64,000 nt of DNA from Hormiphora californensis. Taxonomy: Eukaryota > Ctenophora > Tentaculata > Cydippida > Pleurobrachiidae. Within the stretch, counting starts at the first letter, position 1. The number at the start of each line of letters is the position of its first letter. The DNA lies in contig CM035356.1 in assembly GCA_020137815.1 (NCBI GenBank), positions 2,126,406 through 2,190,405 on the forward strand, read 5' to 3'. Positions 11,557 to 39,633 of the stretch are shown one piece after another. A program made the translations under genes and the position numbers. The notes under the pieces are model-generated. The model was given only the letters and a program-made list of their open reading frames with translations. It was not told the origin of the DNA and made no database searches.

Positions 11557-13613
11557 TTTATCTCAAATTACGCGTACGAAGGGTCATTGCAGAATTAGTA
11601 GCCGGTGAGAGAGGGAGAGACGTTCGGTATCTCTCTTTCTCGACCCCCCTCTCTCTTTCTCTCAGTTCTTGTAGACCTTCATTTATTCACTCGCTGTGAA
11701 TAAAGTAACTGTCGAGCATCATAAACAACCCGGAAAAAGGTTCCCCTGTCAGCCGCCTCTGTGAGTAAAATACGTATTACATTATGTACTAATCAAAAAC
11801 CGTTTGAATTATGAAACTAGTCAGCTGACAGGTTCTGCCCTTCTTATGCATGCATGGAGGCGGGAGATAGTGACAGCTTCTTTTCAAGTACAAGTCACAC
11901 TTTTTGGACCACATTTTTTGACGTTTTTGGTCATATCTCCACCATTTCTTAACCGATTTGCATGATCTTCAGCTTGTTGGAAAGACGGTTTTAATTTCTT
12001 ACAGTTTAAGATAATGAGAATCGGTTAAAAGATGGCGGAACTATAACGAAAACGCCGAAAGGAAATTTTGGGGAAAATAAAAAACAACTCTGAACGAGCC
12101 AGGCCAAAATTTCTTAAAAATACAAATTTGGAGCTGGATGAAGACGCGCACGCGCACTAAAAAGCGTTGTTTAATAAACCATTTTCTCGCGCGTTACGCG
12201 AATAGAACGAGATCAGGCCACCGAACCGCCTTGTTAGTCGACATGTTAACGGGATGTTTTTGTTTAAACGAAGGTAAACACGTTATTTCTTAGCTGAACT
12301 ACATTCACAGCCTGGTATATAACACTCAAAAACGGAGGGGGCTTTCCACAACAAAAATATAGAGACAATTAACAGAACTCTCTCTTTCTTTCTCATTGAT
12401 TCTCTCGGTTAGTAATCCCTTATTTTATGGAATAAGTTACGCAGGACTGCACATCTCCCTCTAATCTTTCTCCATTTACCCTCCTGAAACGTGGGGGGAA
12501 CACAATATTTCCATATCCCAGGAACCGACCGAAACAAGTAAACATCCAATCAGAACTCGTTATTTAGGTCACGTGACTGGTTATCAGCCAATCAGGGACC
12601 AGTATTTCCTGATTCGGTCGGTTCCTGCCATATCCTCCTAAAACAGTAAAGGGTGATTTACACACACACTATGAAACAATCTTCAAAACACGCAGAAACA
12701 CGTATATGTGTGTCATGGTAAGCTACCATACACACACATACGTTTTTCATAATTATATAGTTCAACATGTGGGATTGAATATATCTATATATTGAAATCA
12801 AACCCCTTTCTTTAAAAGAAAAGAACTAGAATATCATCGCTCCAAAATGAGAGGTTAGTTCACAATTATTAATATATATGTCTCACCCTCTCATTTCATT
12901 CTATCTCCTTTTTTGCGTGTCAAACGGGGTATGAGGGACACACACATACACTCGATTACTCTATCGCTAACGTATAAAACAAATTGCTCCTATTTAAGGT
13001 TGGAACAAAGAAATGGAACTCTCTCTCTCTCACACACACACATAAACACACCAACTTGTTAGGAACAGGGTTACATGTTGCAACCAATAACATTCTTATT
13101 ATCCGATCTATATTTTCTATCTCTCGGATACTGTTTAATGTCCTATTTTTGCACACACACACACACACACACATATAGATACATGTTTCTCACTCACAAA
13201 TACACAAGAAGTGGGGGTACGTGCTGAACGTGACGATTGGTGGGGGACGGGGTTTGTTATGTGCAGTGGGGGAAATACAAACATATGTCCGAATATCATC
13301 CCTCCCTCTCTCTTTTCTCTCTCTCTCTCTCTCTCTTGGTTTCACCGGGCGCTGATACTTTTGCAGAGTACTTCTCACGTACTGGGATCAACCTGGGGGA
13401 TGGAAGTTAGAAATATATGGTAGAACTGGGGAGAAGGCAGTTAGTATAATACTCAGAGATCATGAAGTGGGCCCGGGGTTGAACTCTTGTTAGCACAGAC
13501 AGGGATATATTGGACTGACATATTGGAGACACCTACTCCCCCCACAAAGACATTGGAGAGACCATGTAGTGTGCCCCCACGGTGGAGTGTGAGAACGGGG
13601 TTGCAACCCCCAC
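11557..13613. other. Intergenic stretch upstream of the VWA7-like gene
   Basis: No convincing gene. It holds the presumed minus-strand promoter, an AT-rich repeat-like segment (about 11870-12130), a hairpin region with CCAAT and CACGTGAC motifs (12517-12626), short (CA)n and (CT)n tracts (13020-13340), and a minisatellite running into the end of PPP2R5. A 12-kb stretch of short frames here shows no family match. Confidence 0.6.
12517..12626. repeat. Hairpin with CCAAT and CACGTGAC motifs in its loop
   Basis: AGGAACCGACCGAA is repeated inverted as TTCGGTCGGTTCCT. Between them lie two ATCCAATCAG/GCCAATCAGG boxes and GGTCACGTGAC. It could be a promoter module for the vWA gene about 1 kb away or a small MITE. 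Confidence 0.5.
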
Positions 13614-28275
<14,662 letters not shown>

Positions 28276-29678
28276 ATTCCACGGGAACTAACACTACCGA
28301 GCACTTCTCATTTCAAAGTCATGCTAAAGAAAGTAGTAATAGTAATAGTAATATATAGGAATTTATTTATTTATTCAATCTAATTTGTATACATTGAATC
28401 ACAATCAACATACACGCAATAAATTCCAGACTTCAGTGGAAAAATTGCTTAGGGATATTGGAAGGCAGGTAACTCGCAATTGAAATAAGAATTTAGATAC
28501 ATTAATTATAAAGCCAGACTTTTCACAGCTAGACGTATACCAATGATTGAGGGATCCTAAATGCATGAGTATGCTGGGGAGTGAGGATAGTCCTCTGCCC
28601 TAAAGCGAAGGCTGTGATAACCGGTCCAAGTTATAAATAAAAGTCAATAACTTCTTAAAACCAGCAACCTCGGAAATATTCAGGTCACTCACAGCGTAAC
28701 CAGTATTGACAAATAACAGCGCAGAACAGCTCCAGCGAGCACCCGTCACCCACAACTCACTGAAAACTGTTCACACAACATGCTGTGCACTAAATGAAAA
28801 AAAGTTGCTCGTGTCTCATGAGTAACGACGCAGTACAACCAGTACATTATCAGACACAATAGATTGCTACCAATTACCAAAAATGAAAAACCAAAGTTTG
28901 GGGGACTAGAAGGTTGAGATTTTGACCAGAAAGTGCTCAAAACCATGAAATTTTTGCTTAAAATATCAATACTTTCACGGGGAACTCTATCGCACCAACT
29001 GGAACCAGAACTCTGTGACCCAAGTCGTTTAGACAGCAAAGAGTGCACCTTTTTACTTTTTAGTTTCAAAACTTTGGAAAAAGAAGTAAAAAAAAGAAGT
29101 GAAATTTTTTATTTTTGTCTATATTTGCGATTTTTAAAAGTTCAATTTATTAGTGCGCGGCTTTCGCGCGCGAATTAAATGTATGCGCGGAATTTATTTG
29201 CGCGCTGTAAATTGTACGGCGCTGGCAAGCGGTAGGGCACATGTAATTACATGGCGACCCTGTGGCTCGTACGCACTACGCCACATTGCAGTACCAACTG
29301 CACCTGAGTCAGATTCAGAAAACATCGTCTTACAGTGCAGTTGGACTCGACTCTTGATCTTTAATTTGCTTAGAGTTAGAGAATTTGTCAAAAATCAAAG
29401 GAGGCTTATTTTAATATTTTATGCGTAAACAATGTGCAGTATGTATAGCAATTGTGTACATAATGATCGAATTAAGACATATCTTAGCAAACAGTAGTGT
29501 CAAAGTGTCCTTGCCAGCTATCACAAAATAAACAACAACAACAACAACAACATTGTTCCAGGCCGGACCCAGTTTAACTCTCTGAGCGAGTAACCAGCCA
29601 CACTCAGAGAGACCCTTCTCTTTGTCTGGACAGTCTTGGGATTTCCATTTCCGGTCCTTACCAATTGTCAAGTTGGAC
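28276..29678. other. Intergenic stretch upstream of PPP2R5
   Basis: No gene seen. It should contain the PPP2R5 promoter and 5' leader. A short (GTT)n/(CAA)n tract lies at 29533-29551. Confidence 0.5.
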
Positions 29679-31005
29679 TCATCTTCTTTTGATCTGAACA
29701 GACGAATAAGGGCATGTTAATTTTAGGTTTTTAGGTACCACTACCAGTCGGTGGAGCAATAATAAATCATTTTTATCGTTTACCACTTTCGACTTCGTAC
29801 CTGAGTTGATTTTGATGGACATATCTTGAGATGGGAATGGAGATGATGCTTCAGAAGGAATCGTTTAAAACAAAACTCACAAACGTAGTTCTTTTCTCCC
29901 GTGTGGATCTGAACGAGGGAGAAGGAAACATTGAACAACTGAGAACTTCAGATGTTTTAGTCTAATTCCTTTTGGGAACCCCTATAATTCCTGTATGACA
30001 GCGCCAGACCCCGATTTGAATCTCAGGTCGGGTCTGCGGCGGCCGACATTATAATTCCACCCACCTTCAAGTGTAAATAGAGAGAGGACGCAACGAGAAC
30101 TTTCTTGCAGATAGGACAGTTCTTCAGTTTATGTTGTCGGGCTGTGTGGGTTTTATTGCTCGGTGAGAAATAGCTGGAGGTGGATGCTGGGGAGCTGGAT
30201 GGGGAACCACGTTTTGTTGGAGTTATCATTCCACCATCTGAACATGAAGACATGGGTCAATGAAATGTGTACATGTTTTTCTATTTTCACCACCACGTAT
30301 TGTTATTAATTGTTGAGTACTCAACAAGTTATTAAAGGGATTGCATCAGAGATGAGAGAAGTTACTACTAATTTGGGAAATAAAAACGCGACGTAGACAT
30401 AACACTAACAGCTGGAAGTTGTCCAGTGCTATGTCTACGTTTTATTTTATTTGCCAAATTTAATTAGTAATACCAATACTAGCTCTGATTTCCGGTGGAA
30501 AATGGAAGTCTAACCCGTACCGTACGGCGTACCGTTTGTGGAAAATGAAGTTGGAAAGTTGCTTCGAATGTCACAGGGGTCTACAGGTCCAGCGGTTGTC
30601 GCTGACAGTAACAGGTCCGGAGTTGACATAGGGAACTGAAATTAAAGAGAATTAGGACACAATGTAAGATTTAGTTGCGGACTGCAGAGCACAGACTCAA
30701 AGATTTAGGTACATTATTAGTAGTTGACAAAATTAGTTATGTAGCAGTCTCTTGATGTCTTATTGCTGATTACTTAGTTAGTATGATACATGATATGGCA
30801 CTAACCAGTGGTGAATTGAGGGAGATGCTGGGAAGGGTAGAGAAGAAATCACTTCTTGGGGATGTTTCCTTCTCGCTTTCAGGAGTAGGGCCACCACTAA
30901 ATGGGAACGTATTGTAGAGGCCATTCAAAACGGGGTGTGACATGAGGCTCTTTCCGTTCAGTACTGTAGGCAGATTCAACGGCGATGGAATAGTTTCTTC
31001 TTGCT
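29679..31005 (-). CDS. Two-zinc-finger nuclear protein (5' end missing)
   Basis: Exons with matching phases: 31005-30806, 30635-30533, 30237-30065, 29908-29801, 29693-29679, together about 199 residues. The first three are Ser/Pro-rich and low in charge (ISLNSPL; STPDLLLSATTAGPV; RGSPSSSPASTSSYFSPS). Then come two fingers. Finger 1 is C2H2 (CPICKKVLVASSLYLHLKIH), split by an intron before its last His. It is joined by HTGEK to finger 2, of C2HC type (CEFCFKRFLLKHHLHSHLKI, then C). The end KSTQIKRR is basic. The known part begins in phase 1, so at least one 5' exon is missing; I could not identify it between 31006 and 31900. DNA binding is a family inference; no orthologue was recognised. Confidence 0.6.
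30345..30490. mobile_element. Foldback MITE, about 146 bp
   Basis: Imperfect inverted arms of about 60 bases: CATCAGAG ... ACGTAGACAT at left, mirrored as ATGTCTACGT ... GCTCTGATT. It lies in an intron of the zinc-finger gene. Confidence 0.75.
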
Positions 31006-31876
31006 CTGTAGGGGTGTAAATTATTGATTATACTCTATGGGGGATAAGAGGGAGGTGAAAACCATCTCACAGCTGTAGCGCTTGTCAGCGCCCAGTGAGC
31101 ACATGGGAGTAGCATGTGGCGCGCGCGGCTATGATATTGTCCACATCAGAGACATCGCGCGTTACACAAAGTGCCCTGGAACCATGCGTCATTTTGTCAA
31201 AAAATGGGCCATTGGAACTGGAAGTGTCGTTAAACTTCGAAGTTCCAATAAGTGAGACAACCCCCACAAATAATAGGAGAAGGATCCCCTACCCATTACC
31301 AAATAGGATCAGAGGGATAGGTGATTCTACTTTACACACAAGAAAAAAAAAGTCAAAAGACTTCAGCCAATGCCGATCATTATTTTGTTTTGTACCTTCT
31401 AGCTTCTTGTTCAATATGGTTTAAAGACATTAAAACAAGGATGGTTGTCGTTATACAATAGGCGGTATCGATTAACCCGGATACCCATTCGAGGGTCGAA
31501 CAAGGCAAGAGAAACCCGGGTAACCGCAAATAAAACCCGGGGTAACTCGAACAAATCGGAATCTTCCAGGCTTCATTTGTCATCGGCTCTTTCTTCGAAT
31601 TCGAACTAACCTAGTAACCTGTCAATTATTTAACAGCTTCATCCACACCTATATATTTTCCTACTATCTTTTACCTCTCTCACAATTCATTTTAGCCATT
31701 CTCTTTTCTCACTACGTAAAATGAGTTCAATCATTTTGTCAAAAACTGTCACCATTTTCCACTTTTTAACGTTGCGGCAAACACCACCTTTTAGTGTCAA
31801 GTGTGGCAATAAATGACAATTAAAGTATTGCATATTGAGCGGATAAATATGTTTTATTATCCCAGCCGTGGATCAC

Positions 31877-31907
31877 TGACGTCATTGGTCATTGACGACT
31901 GACGTCA
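31877..31907. promoter_or_regulatory. Pair of CRE sites
   Basis: TGACGTCA occurs at 31877-31884 and 31900-31907, both followed by TTG, 23 bases apart. They lie upstream of the zinc-finger gene and match the CREB/ATF palindrome. Other TGACGTCA sites lie near 39508, 39522 and 61748. Confidence 0.45.
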
Positions 31908-32301
31908 TTGAGGAATAGTGTTCAGAGAAGATACTGCTTCGTAGATACCGTTTTATATGCGTGTGAGAAGATACTGATCGGTAGTTTGTTAAATGCAGCG
32001 TAGATTGTCTCACAAAATACTGTCCCCTGATCCGAACATTACAGTTATGTTATGTAGTACTACAAAGCGTTGTAGATGTGATTTTAGTCATCAATCATCA
32101 TTGAAGAAATCTTCACTGAGAAAGATGGTACATGCAGTGGTTACTTGTCTTCAGACCTCTCACACGGAACACCTCATAGTGCAACAATTCAAATTGTTAT
32201 TACTTGACACAGTGTATTAAATATAACTATTCCATCCTCATTGAATATTCCTCACTGATAACGTTTTAGTGCGAATGCCGTTATTTACTTACTAGCAAGT
32301 G

Positions 32302-32448
<147 letters not shown>

Positions 32449-33373
32449 CTACACATGGTTACAAAGGGCATGCCGGCCTAAAGTTCGCACCGAACTGTTG
32501 GAGTTAGAACAACATGAACTTGGTGATGGATCGGGATAGTTGCACCGCGGCAGTAGTTACTTAAAAGTGAACATCCCTGCCAGGTACAAACAGTCTGATA
32601 AAATTTCAAATTAAGATTTTACATTCCTTGGTTACTTCCGTCTCTCCCACTTCTCCCCAAGTCCCCAGTTTATTCCCAAGAAATGAGCATATATGAATAT
32701 TGAAAGCAAAGTATAACGCATAACTAGATAACACATGCTCACTGCAAAAAGTTCGTTCTAGCTAAGAGATCGCCAAGAGATGGTCACAAGTAGATTTACT
32801 AGAGCGAAATTCCAGCTCGGTAGTTTAGCCACCAATCAAAGTCCTTGATATGGGGACCTAGCTCTGGTTAGATAGTCACCTGGCATTTTATTTTAGGCCA
32901 AAAATTTATCAGGCTTAACGCTACGAAGCCTCAAACTTTTGGACATATATGACCCTCTGGGCTCAAAGGGTTAACCCTCAAGACTTTCCCATACTCAAAA
33001 GGCCATGAAGATTCACCAAATACCCTCAGATTGCCCCAGGACCGTGTAGGAGCTTGAATTGCAGCAGAGTTTTTCAAAAATCAGTCATGTTCATGCTCTC
33101 GGATATTTATTATTATTATTTATTTTCCGTGAAACTAGAGACGATTGTCTATCACGCAAAACAAACCATATTGCAAATCGATCCAGTAGTTCGTTGCAGC
33201 CGGATTTTTGAAAAAATCTGCTCCAAATCAATAACGAAGCGGACACCTATGTGTGAGATCGATCCCATATCTCTATTATATTTTACTAGTGGACCCACAC
33301 CATCCTACGGATGGTTTAAACCTGATCGTTTTTCATATCTCTCACTTCTCAGTTTCCTCTTAGTACTCTCTCT

Positions 33374-34277
<904 letters not shown>

Positions 34278-34404
34278 TAGAGGGGGGGGAAAGAGTAATG
34301 ATAGCTAGTGCAGCAGTTGGGAAAGAGGTTTGTAGCGTTTTTAAGCTGATTTGAAATCAGGGGAATCTCATTATATCAATCGGTGTGGGTGAGCATGAGC
34401 AGGA

Positions 34405-34535
34405 CGACAGCCAATCAGAGGAGGGCTGCCTCCCCTCTCGACCAATCACAGGGCTCGGACTAGTAACTACAGCTGTGTACTAGCTGCTGAGAAAATGTGT
34501 AGTGCGTTTGTGAAGCCGCTATGGGCCCCGAGGTA
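34405..34535 (+). promoter_or_regulatory. CCAAT-box region and a possible short first exon
   Basis: Two boxes (GCCAATCAGAGGAGG and ACCAATCACAGGG) precede ATGTGTAGTGCGTTTGTGAA at 34495. That frame encodes MCSAFVKPLWAPR up to a possible donor GAG|GTACGA. No downstream exon was found, so this is only a candidate promoter. Confidence 0.25.
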
Positions 34536-35314
34536 CGACAACTGGAGTTTTATATAACATGAATTGTGGAGATTGGAGAAATTAAAGTAATTTGGATCAT
34601 TCGCGGTCTCTAATCACTTCACTTTAGAAGTCCGTTCTAATTCTGACTCATCAGTACTCTAACCATGGATCATTGAATCGTGCTACCAGCTACATATGAG
34701 CCTGTGATTCCAGTTACAGGACCATGAAAAGAATCACCCATTCCCATATTTACCATGTGAGTACTAAATGCAACAGGCAGCAATTGAAGCAGGGACGGCT
34801 AGGAATGCGCTACGAGTCTCACAAGGGGGCGGAACAATGTCCGTCTAAAATCCGCTAGCGTGCAGCAAGGGTCAAATTAGGTTGGATTTAGCTTTAAAAG
34901 TCCAAAAATCAAAACTTTTCCTTATGTAGCATGCTGCAGTTGAGAGGTGTGCAGGGAGTGTATCAGCAGCATACAAGACATGGTTATAGGGTCTGTGTAC
35001 AAAAATAACTAGGCAAGGGAGGTTTTTTCTAATTTCTTACAAGACATGATTTATCCGACATACATCAGTGATGACAACTAAACTAAACAACCCACCTTTT
35101 AGTATTTCGTGATCAGCAACAGTCCTACAAACGCCAAGAAGCTGCGTCAAACAGTTACTAGGATGGACCTATATGAAGAAGCTGTTAGTATAATAACCTG
35201 CAGTGACCGGTATACCGGGTATTACGGGACTATATTTCGCTCCTTGGAGGATCACATGATTTGCATTTGATATAGCATTTCGATTTTAAAATATCAACGT
35301 TTGTTATCAAATAC

Positions 35315-35540
35315 CTTTTTGGATGCAAGTAACATTTGTTCCATAAGTAACGCAAGTCCACTGTACCCGTCGTGATGCAGCTGTCTGGAAATAATTTGAT
35401 TAATTAAACAGTAACATTATAGAGTAAACTTGTTAATCTAAGTTAAACTATATACTGTGAACTTTAAATGCATAAATATGTATACTGCGAAATTGAACTT
35501 ACCCGATTATGAGACGGTAAACAAACGTTTTATCAGACAT
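35315..35540 (-). CDS. CSTF1: Cleavage stimulation factor subunit 1-like, first two exons
   Basis: CSTF1 (CstF-50) is a WD40 subunit of the mRNA 3'-end cleavage stimulation factor; its N-terminal helices dimerise. Exon 35540-35503 (MSDKTFVYRLII) joins in phase to 35384-35315, giving RLIIGQLHHDGYSGLALLME and then QMLLASKK. This resembles the human N-terminus [20 protein letters not shown]. Both splice sites are canonical (GG|GTAAGT, TTCCAG|A). The WD40 exons should follow at lower coordinates but were not found in 34280-35314; the rest may lie within the gap and poor-quality zone, or the copy may be a fragment. The match is short, so the call is tentative. Confidence 0.5.
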
Positions 35541-36295
35541 GTGATATCAGTGGATTCTAGATCATGGTTAAGTGGATATTGGGTAACATGAAAATCAACA
35601 AAATTTAAAGAATTTCGACTCGTTTCTAGATCTAGGGTTTAAAAAAATAATCAAAACTGGTACATGTTTGATATGACAAATAGAGGTTTGATTTCACAAC
35701 ACCTCTCCGGGAGCCATTTATTCACGAGTCTCGACAGAGCAGACGAGGTGCTATTGTTCCTTCGTGGGTACTCAAAGAATCGAGACTTGTTTGTTATTAT
35801 GCCAGGAATAAAAGTAGGATATTTCGACCGTTGCAAGGTCAAATTAATTTCAACACTACTGTCGAGTTGTCGTCAAACATTTTTGAGATAATACAGAAGT
35901 TATATTGTCGAAAGTCAAACAGCAGATACAACGAATCTCTATTGCCCCTCATGTTACGAAACACGTCATGAGGTCTTGTGAGAAAGTGTTTGGGTCATCG
36001 TATTAGTTATTACCATACAACACCAATCTACTAGTATAAACAAATGATGTGGAGTATGGACAACTATATACCTACCTACCTATCGTTAAAGGTCGAAGTA
36101 CTGGAAAACTTCGGTTTTTAAACGGTAGTAGATGACGATTAAGAATAAAGTCACGCGTTAGGCTCAACGCTCCATAAATTATTGCACTTGTACTGCATGT
36201 TTGATAAAAATGATATGATCGGGTAGGTATTTAAGGTACGGAGTATATCGGTTAATTAGTAATACACGCTTAGTTACCAAGTGGAAGTACATTAA

Positions 36296-38030
36296 GGGTA
36301 CACCTGGCGTTTTTCATCATCGAGTGCCCAACCAAATGACTTCACCAGGGTTTAGGCCATACAAAATGGACCTCAAATATGCAATTTTAGCCCTAAAGTT
36401 GAATTCATATTTTTGCTACAGCCTATTTTCAAAGTGGCGTTTTTTCAATTTTTGGTGGAATTTTTAACCTCAGGACCACTTTTTTTGAGATAGAAACATT
36501 AAATTCTTGGAATTTGAAGAGATAATAAGCCCAAAGAAGGATTTTTGAAATGGAGCTAATTTATGGCCATGAGAACGGTTTACTTTTTTGCTTCTTTGAC
36601 ACGCTGGCTGAGAATGTTCCCATGCTTCATTAAAGATGAAAATCTGGAAATAGTTGCTCAAAACGATTATCTATGTGGCCCAAAAATTTTGGAACTTTCC
36701 CGCCAAAGATGTGGTGTACAGAGCTTGTTTTGTGAAACCCATCTTTTTGAAAAAGAGGGAGATTCCCTGTATCTCAAAAACGGATGATCGTAGAGACCTG
36801 CGACCAAGCTTAATCGATTCAGAAGGTCCGATTTTGGGGGGGTCTTCTGAGAGACATTTTGCTCCTACTCCAACCGTTTTTGCTGTACTTGCAAAAAACC
36901 AATTCTATGAAAAGGGGGAACAACTACTGTAAAACTAGAAATTTTCGTGAGATTTTTATTTTCGCTCTTTATTTTTGGCTGGAAAATCCGCGAAAATTAA
37001 TTACGCGAAAATATTTTGGACGATTTTTTACAGAAAATAATGGTCATGTGACCACTGCTCTTATACGTGGCAAGGGATTCAGTAGAAGTTGTAAGCCAAT
37101 GAGATGTGAGCCTTTTCTGTCTCATCCCTGATTGGCTATTTCTTAGAGCCAATCAGCAATGAGAAAATGCTCACATTTCATTGGTCTACGCCAAGCAGGT
37201 ATGGTGTCTCATGGCAATGATGACTGCACTCTTGGCGTAATTAGACAATAGACTAGGACCGTGAAATGGGGGTAGCAGTGGGATTAGCGAAAATTAAAAT
37301 CGCGAAAATAGTAAATTTTGATCGAATCGCGAAAATTAATTGCCTCGAAAATATCTAGTTTTACAGTATATTCCAGTAGCCTGCTTCGGGCTGATTTCCC
37401 CCTTACTTGCTGATACCTTTTTCACAATTACAGCAAAAACGGTTGGAGTAGGAGCAAAATGTCTCTCAGAAGACCCCCCCAAAATCGGACCTTCTGAATC
37501 GATTAAGCTTGGTCGCAGGTCTCTACGATCATCCGTTTTTGAGATACAGGGAATTTCCCTCTTTTTCAAAAAGATGGGTTTCACAAAACAAGCTCTGTAC
37601 ACCACATATTTGGCGGGAAAGTTCCAAAATTTTTGGGCCACATAGATAATCGTTTTGAGCAACTATTTACAGATTTTCATCTTTAATGAAGCATGGGAAC
37701 ATTCTCAGCCAGCGTGTCAAAGAAGCAAAAAAGTAAACCGTTCTCATGGCCATAAATTAGCTCCATTTCAAAAATCCTTCTTTGGGCTTATTTACCTTTA
37801 TATTCTCTTAAAATTCCAAGAATTTAATGTTTCTATCTCAAAAAAAGTGGTCCTGAGGTTAAAAATTCCACCAAAAATTGAAAAAACGCCACTTTGAAAA
37901 TAGGCTGTAGCAAAAATATGAATTCAACTTTAGGGCTAAAATTGCATATTTGAGGTCCATTTTGTATGGCCTAAACCCTGGTGAAGTCATTTGGTTGGGC
38001 ACTCGATGATGAAAAACGCCAGGTGTACCC
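36296..38030. mobile_element. TTAA-flanked foldback element with a nested MITE
   Basis: GGGTACACCTGGCG at 36296 is mirrored by CGCCAGGTGTACCC ending at 38030, and TTAA flanks both sides, as for piggyBac-type insertion. The arms are about 600 bases and nearly identical; mirror frames at 36654 (+) and 37662 (-) encode almost the same peptide. A second element (36927-37366) separates the arms. No transposase is visible. Confidence 0.85.
36927..37366. mobile_element. MITE nested in the foldback element
   Basis: CTGTAAAACTAGA at left and TCTAGTTTTACAG at right are flanked by TA. The interior contains CGCGAAAATTAAT-type inverted repeats near both ends and a central CCAATGAGATGTGAG/CTCACATTTCATTGG hairpin (37096-37186). 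Confidence 0.75.
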
Positions 38031-38129
38031 TTAAGATGTGCGATTGTGCGAATGAATGAATCTCAAGAATCTCTTACCAAGAATCTCACTCTCAGGTAAG
38101 CTAAACGCCATGAGAGTGGTGCACCATAA

Positions 38130-38790
38130 TATCAGTGGCTAGCCAATTTAGCCTTCCCTATTTGTCCATTCGGAGCTGTTTTGAAACAAAATCTCAAAAA
38201 TGTGTCCCCTAGGATGTCTAGAGGACACCTTTTACTGCAATCTGACGACTCGAAAATTTTCGAAGAGTTTGAGTAGCGCTGCCGCAAGCGGCCGGAAATT
38301 ATGCGAACGTTTGCGAATGTTTGCAATGATTCGCGATGACTTGCTATACTTTGCTATATCCTGCGATTTTATGCGATTTTATGCGATTTTATGCGAATTT
38401 GGCGGAGAGTATCCGTAATGAATTAGCATTCATTCGCATAAGATCGCATGAGATCGCATGAGATCGCATTTAGTAGCAAAATATTGAATTCGTTCGCATT
38501 CTATCGCATTTATTAGCAAGTGGTGGCAAACAATCGCATTATGTCGCAATCGCATTTTATCGCATTTTATCGCAACTATTTGCAAACAATCGCAAACATT
38601 TGCATTGGATCGCAAACACTCGCACAATTTTAGGCCGGATGCGGCAGCTCTGCATCCATTCAAGATGTTATTCTAAGGTGATTCCCCTCTAGTTATGATG
38701 TCGTCAACATATTCTAGGGGGCACATTTTTGAATTTCAAAAATGTTGATAAATAGGGAAGGCCATGGCTTAACTTTGGCACTCGCTAGCC
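38130..38790. mobile_element. Foldback element with a TCGCATTT/TGCGATTT-rich core
   Basis: Inverted pieces TAGCCTTCCCTATTTGTCC/GATAAATAGGGAAGGC and AAAATGTGTCCCCTAGGATG/ATATTCTAGGGGGCACATTT bound the element. The left half of the core has repeated TGCGATTTTA and the right half TCGCATTTTA, so the core is itself a large imperfect inverted array (38290-38640). Confidence 0.7.
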
Positions 38791-39587
38791 GCGAAGATTC
38801 TCTGTACACAAACACAACCGGTTAGTTGCAACCCCTATATTTAAATAGCAGCCAGGCCGCCCCCTGGCACGAATCTGTCCGGCTCTCTGGCTCTCAACTC
38901 AATATATTATTGTTTTTATCTAGTTTACTAGAGTACCCGAGCTATGACAATGCGCAAAAAGGGGTGGCACGCGACTTTAACCACGTGGTAATCTAACCAC
39001 TCCTACTATCATACACATTGGGTTTTTGAAAAACGGCGAGGCGGGTAAATCATTTACTGTAACGCACGAATTTTCCCAAAAAGCGCTGCTTTTTTACGCC
39101 GCGCAGAACCTAAAATTACGCGCGCAGTGTAAAATTTTAAAATTCATTGAAAATTTCCTCGCGTTTTATGTCGCAAAAAAAAGTCGACGAAAAATTCCAA
39201 ATTCGTGAATTATAAGAACTCCCAACTCCGGTCAGTTCTCATCTTGCCAATCCGTTTTCCGGGAACCCCTGGCCAAAGGACATTAAAGTTCACATAACGA
39301 CCAAGTTTCATATCGATTGGATAAGATTTTGGGTGGCTACGATGAAAAATATCGTATTTTTGGCATTTTTAACTTTCCCGACGCGATTTACGACCCTTAA
39401 ACATTGAGTTACGGGAAATCGCTATAATGTAAAATGAAGTTCAAACGATTCTCTTTCCCCACTATTGCGTTAGTTTTTTGATTTAGAGCCGTTTTGTATT
39501 TTTGGCGCAATGACGTCACCCCGTGACGTCACTGTTGTAAAGATCGGATCAAAAATCTGAGCCCGTACTTACACCCGCCTTGCAAGG

Positions 39588-39633
39588 TACACTGGTACTT
39601 TGGACCAAGGCCTTGGTCCAAAGTACCAGTGTA
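39588..39633. repeat. Perfect 46-bp palindrome
   Basis: TACACTGGTACTTTGGACCA then AGG is followed without any spacer by its exact reverse complement. Confidence 0.95.

Noticed and set aside
31085-31583. Minus-strand frames as the missing first exon of the zinc-finger gene
   Set aside because: None gives a convincing donor in the required phase or a Ser/Pro-rich sequence like the known exons.
34495-34555. Short frame MCSAFVKPLWAPR as a gene start
   Set aside because: Only 13 codons before a possible donor and no continuation found; kept only as a weak promoter candidate.
35664-35891. 75-residue plus-strand frame
   Set aside because: No recognisable domain, splice context or neighbour support.
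36654-37662. Mirror frames of about 90-108 residues
   Set aside because: Arms of the TTAA foldback element; no transposase motif.
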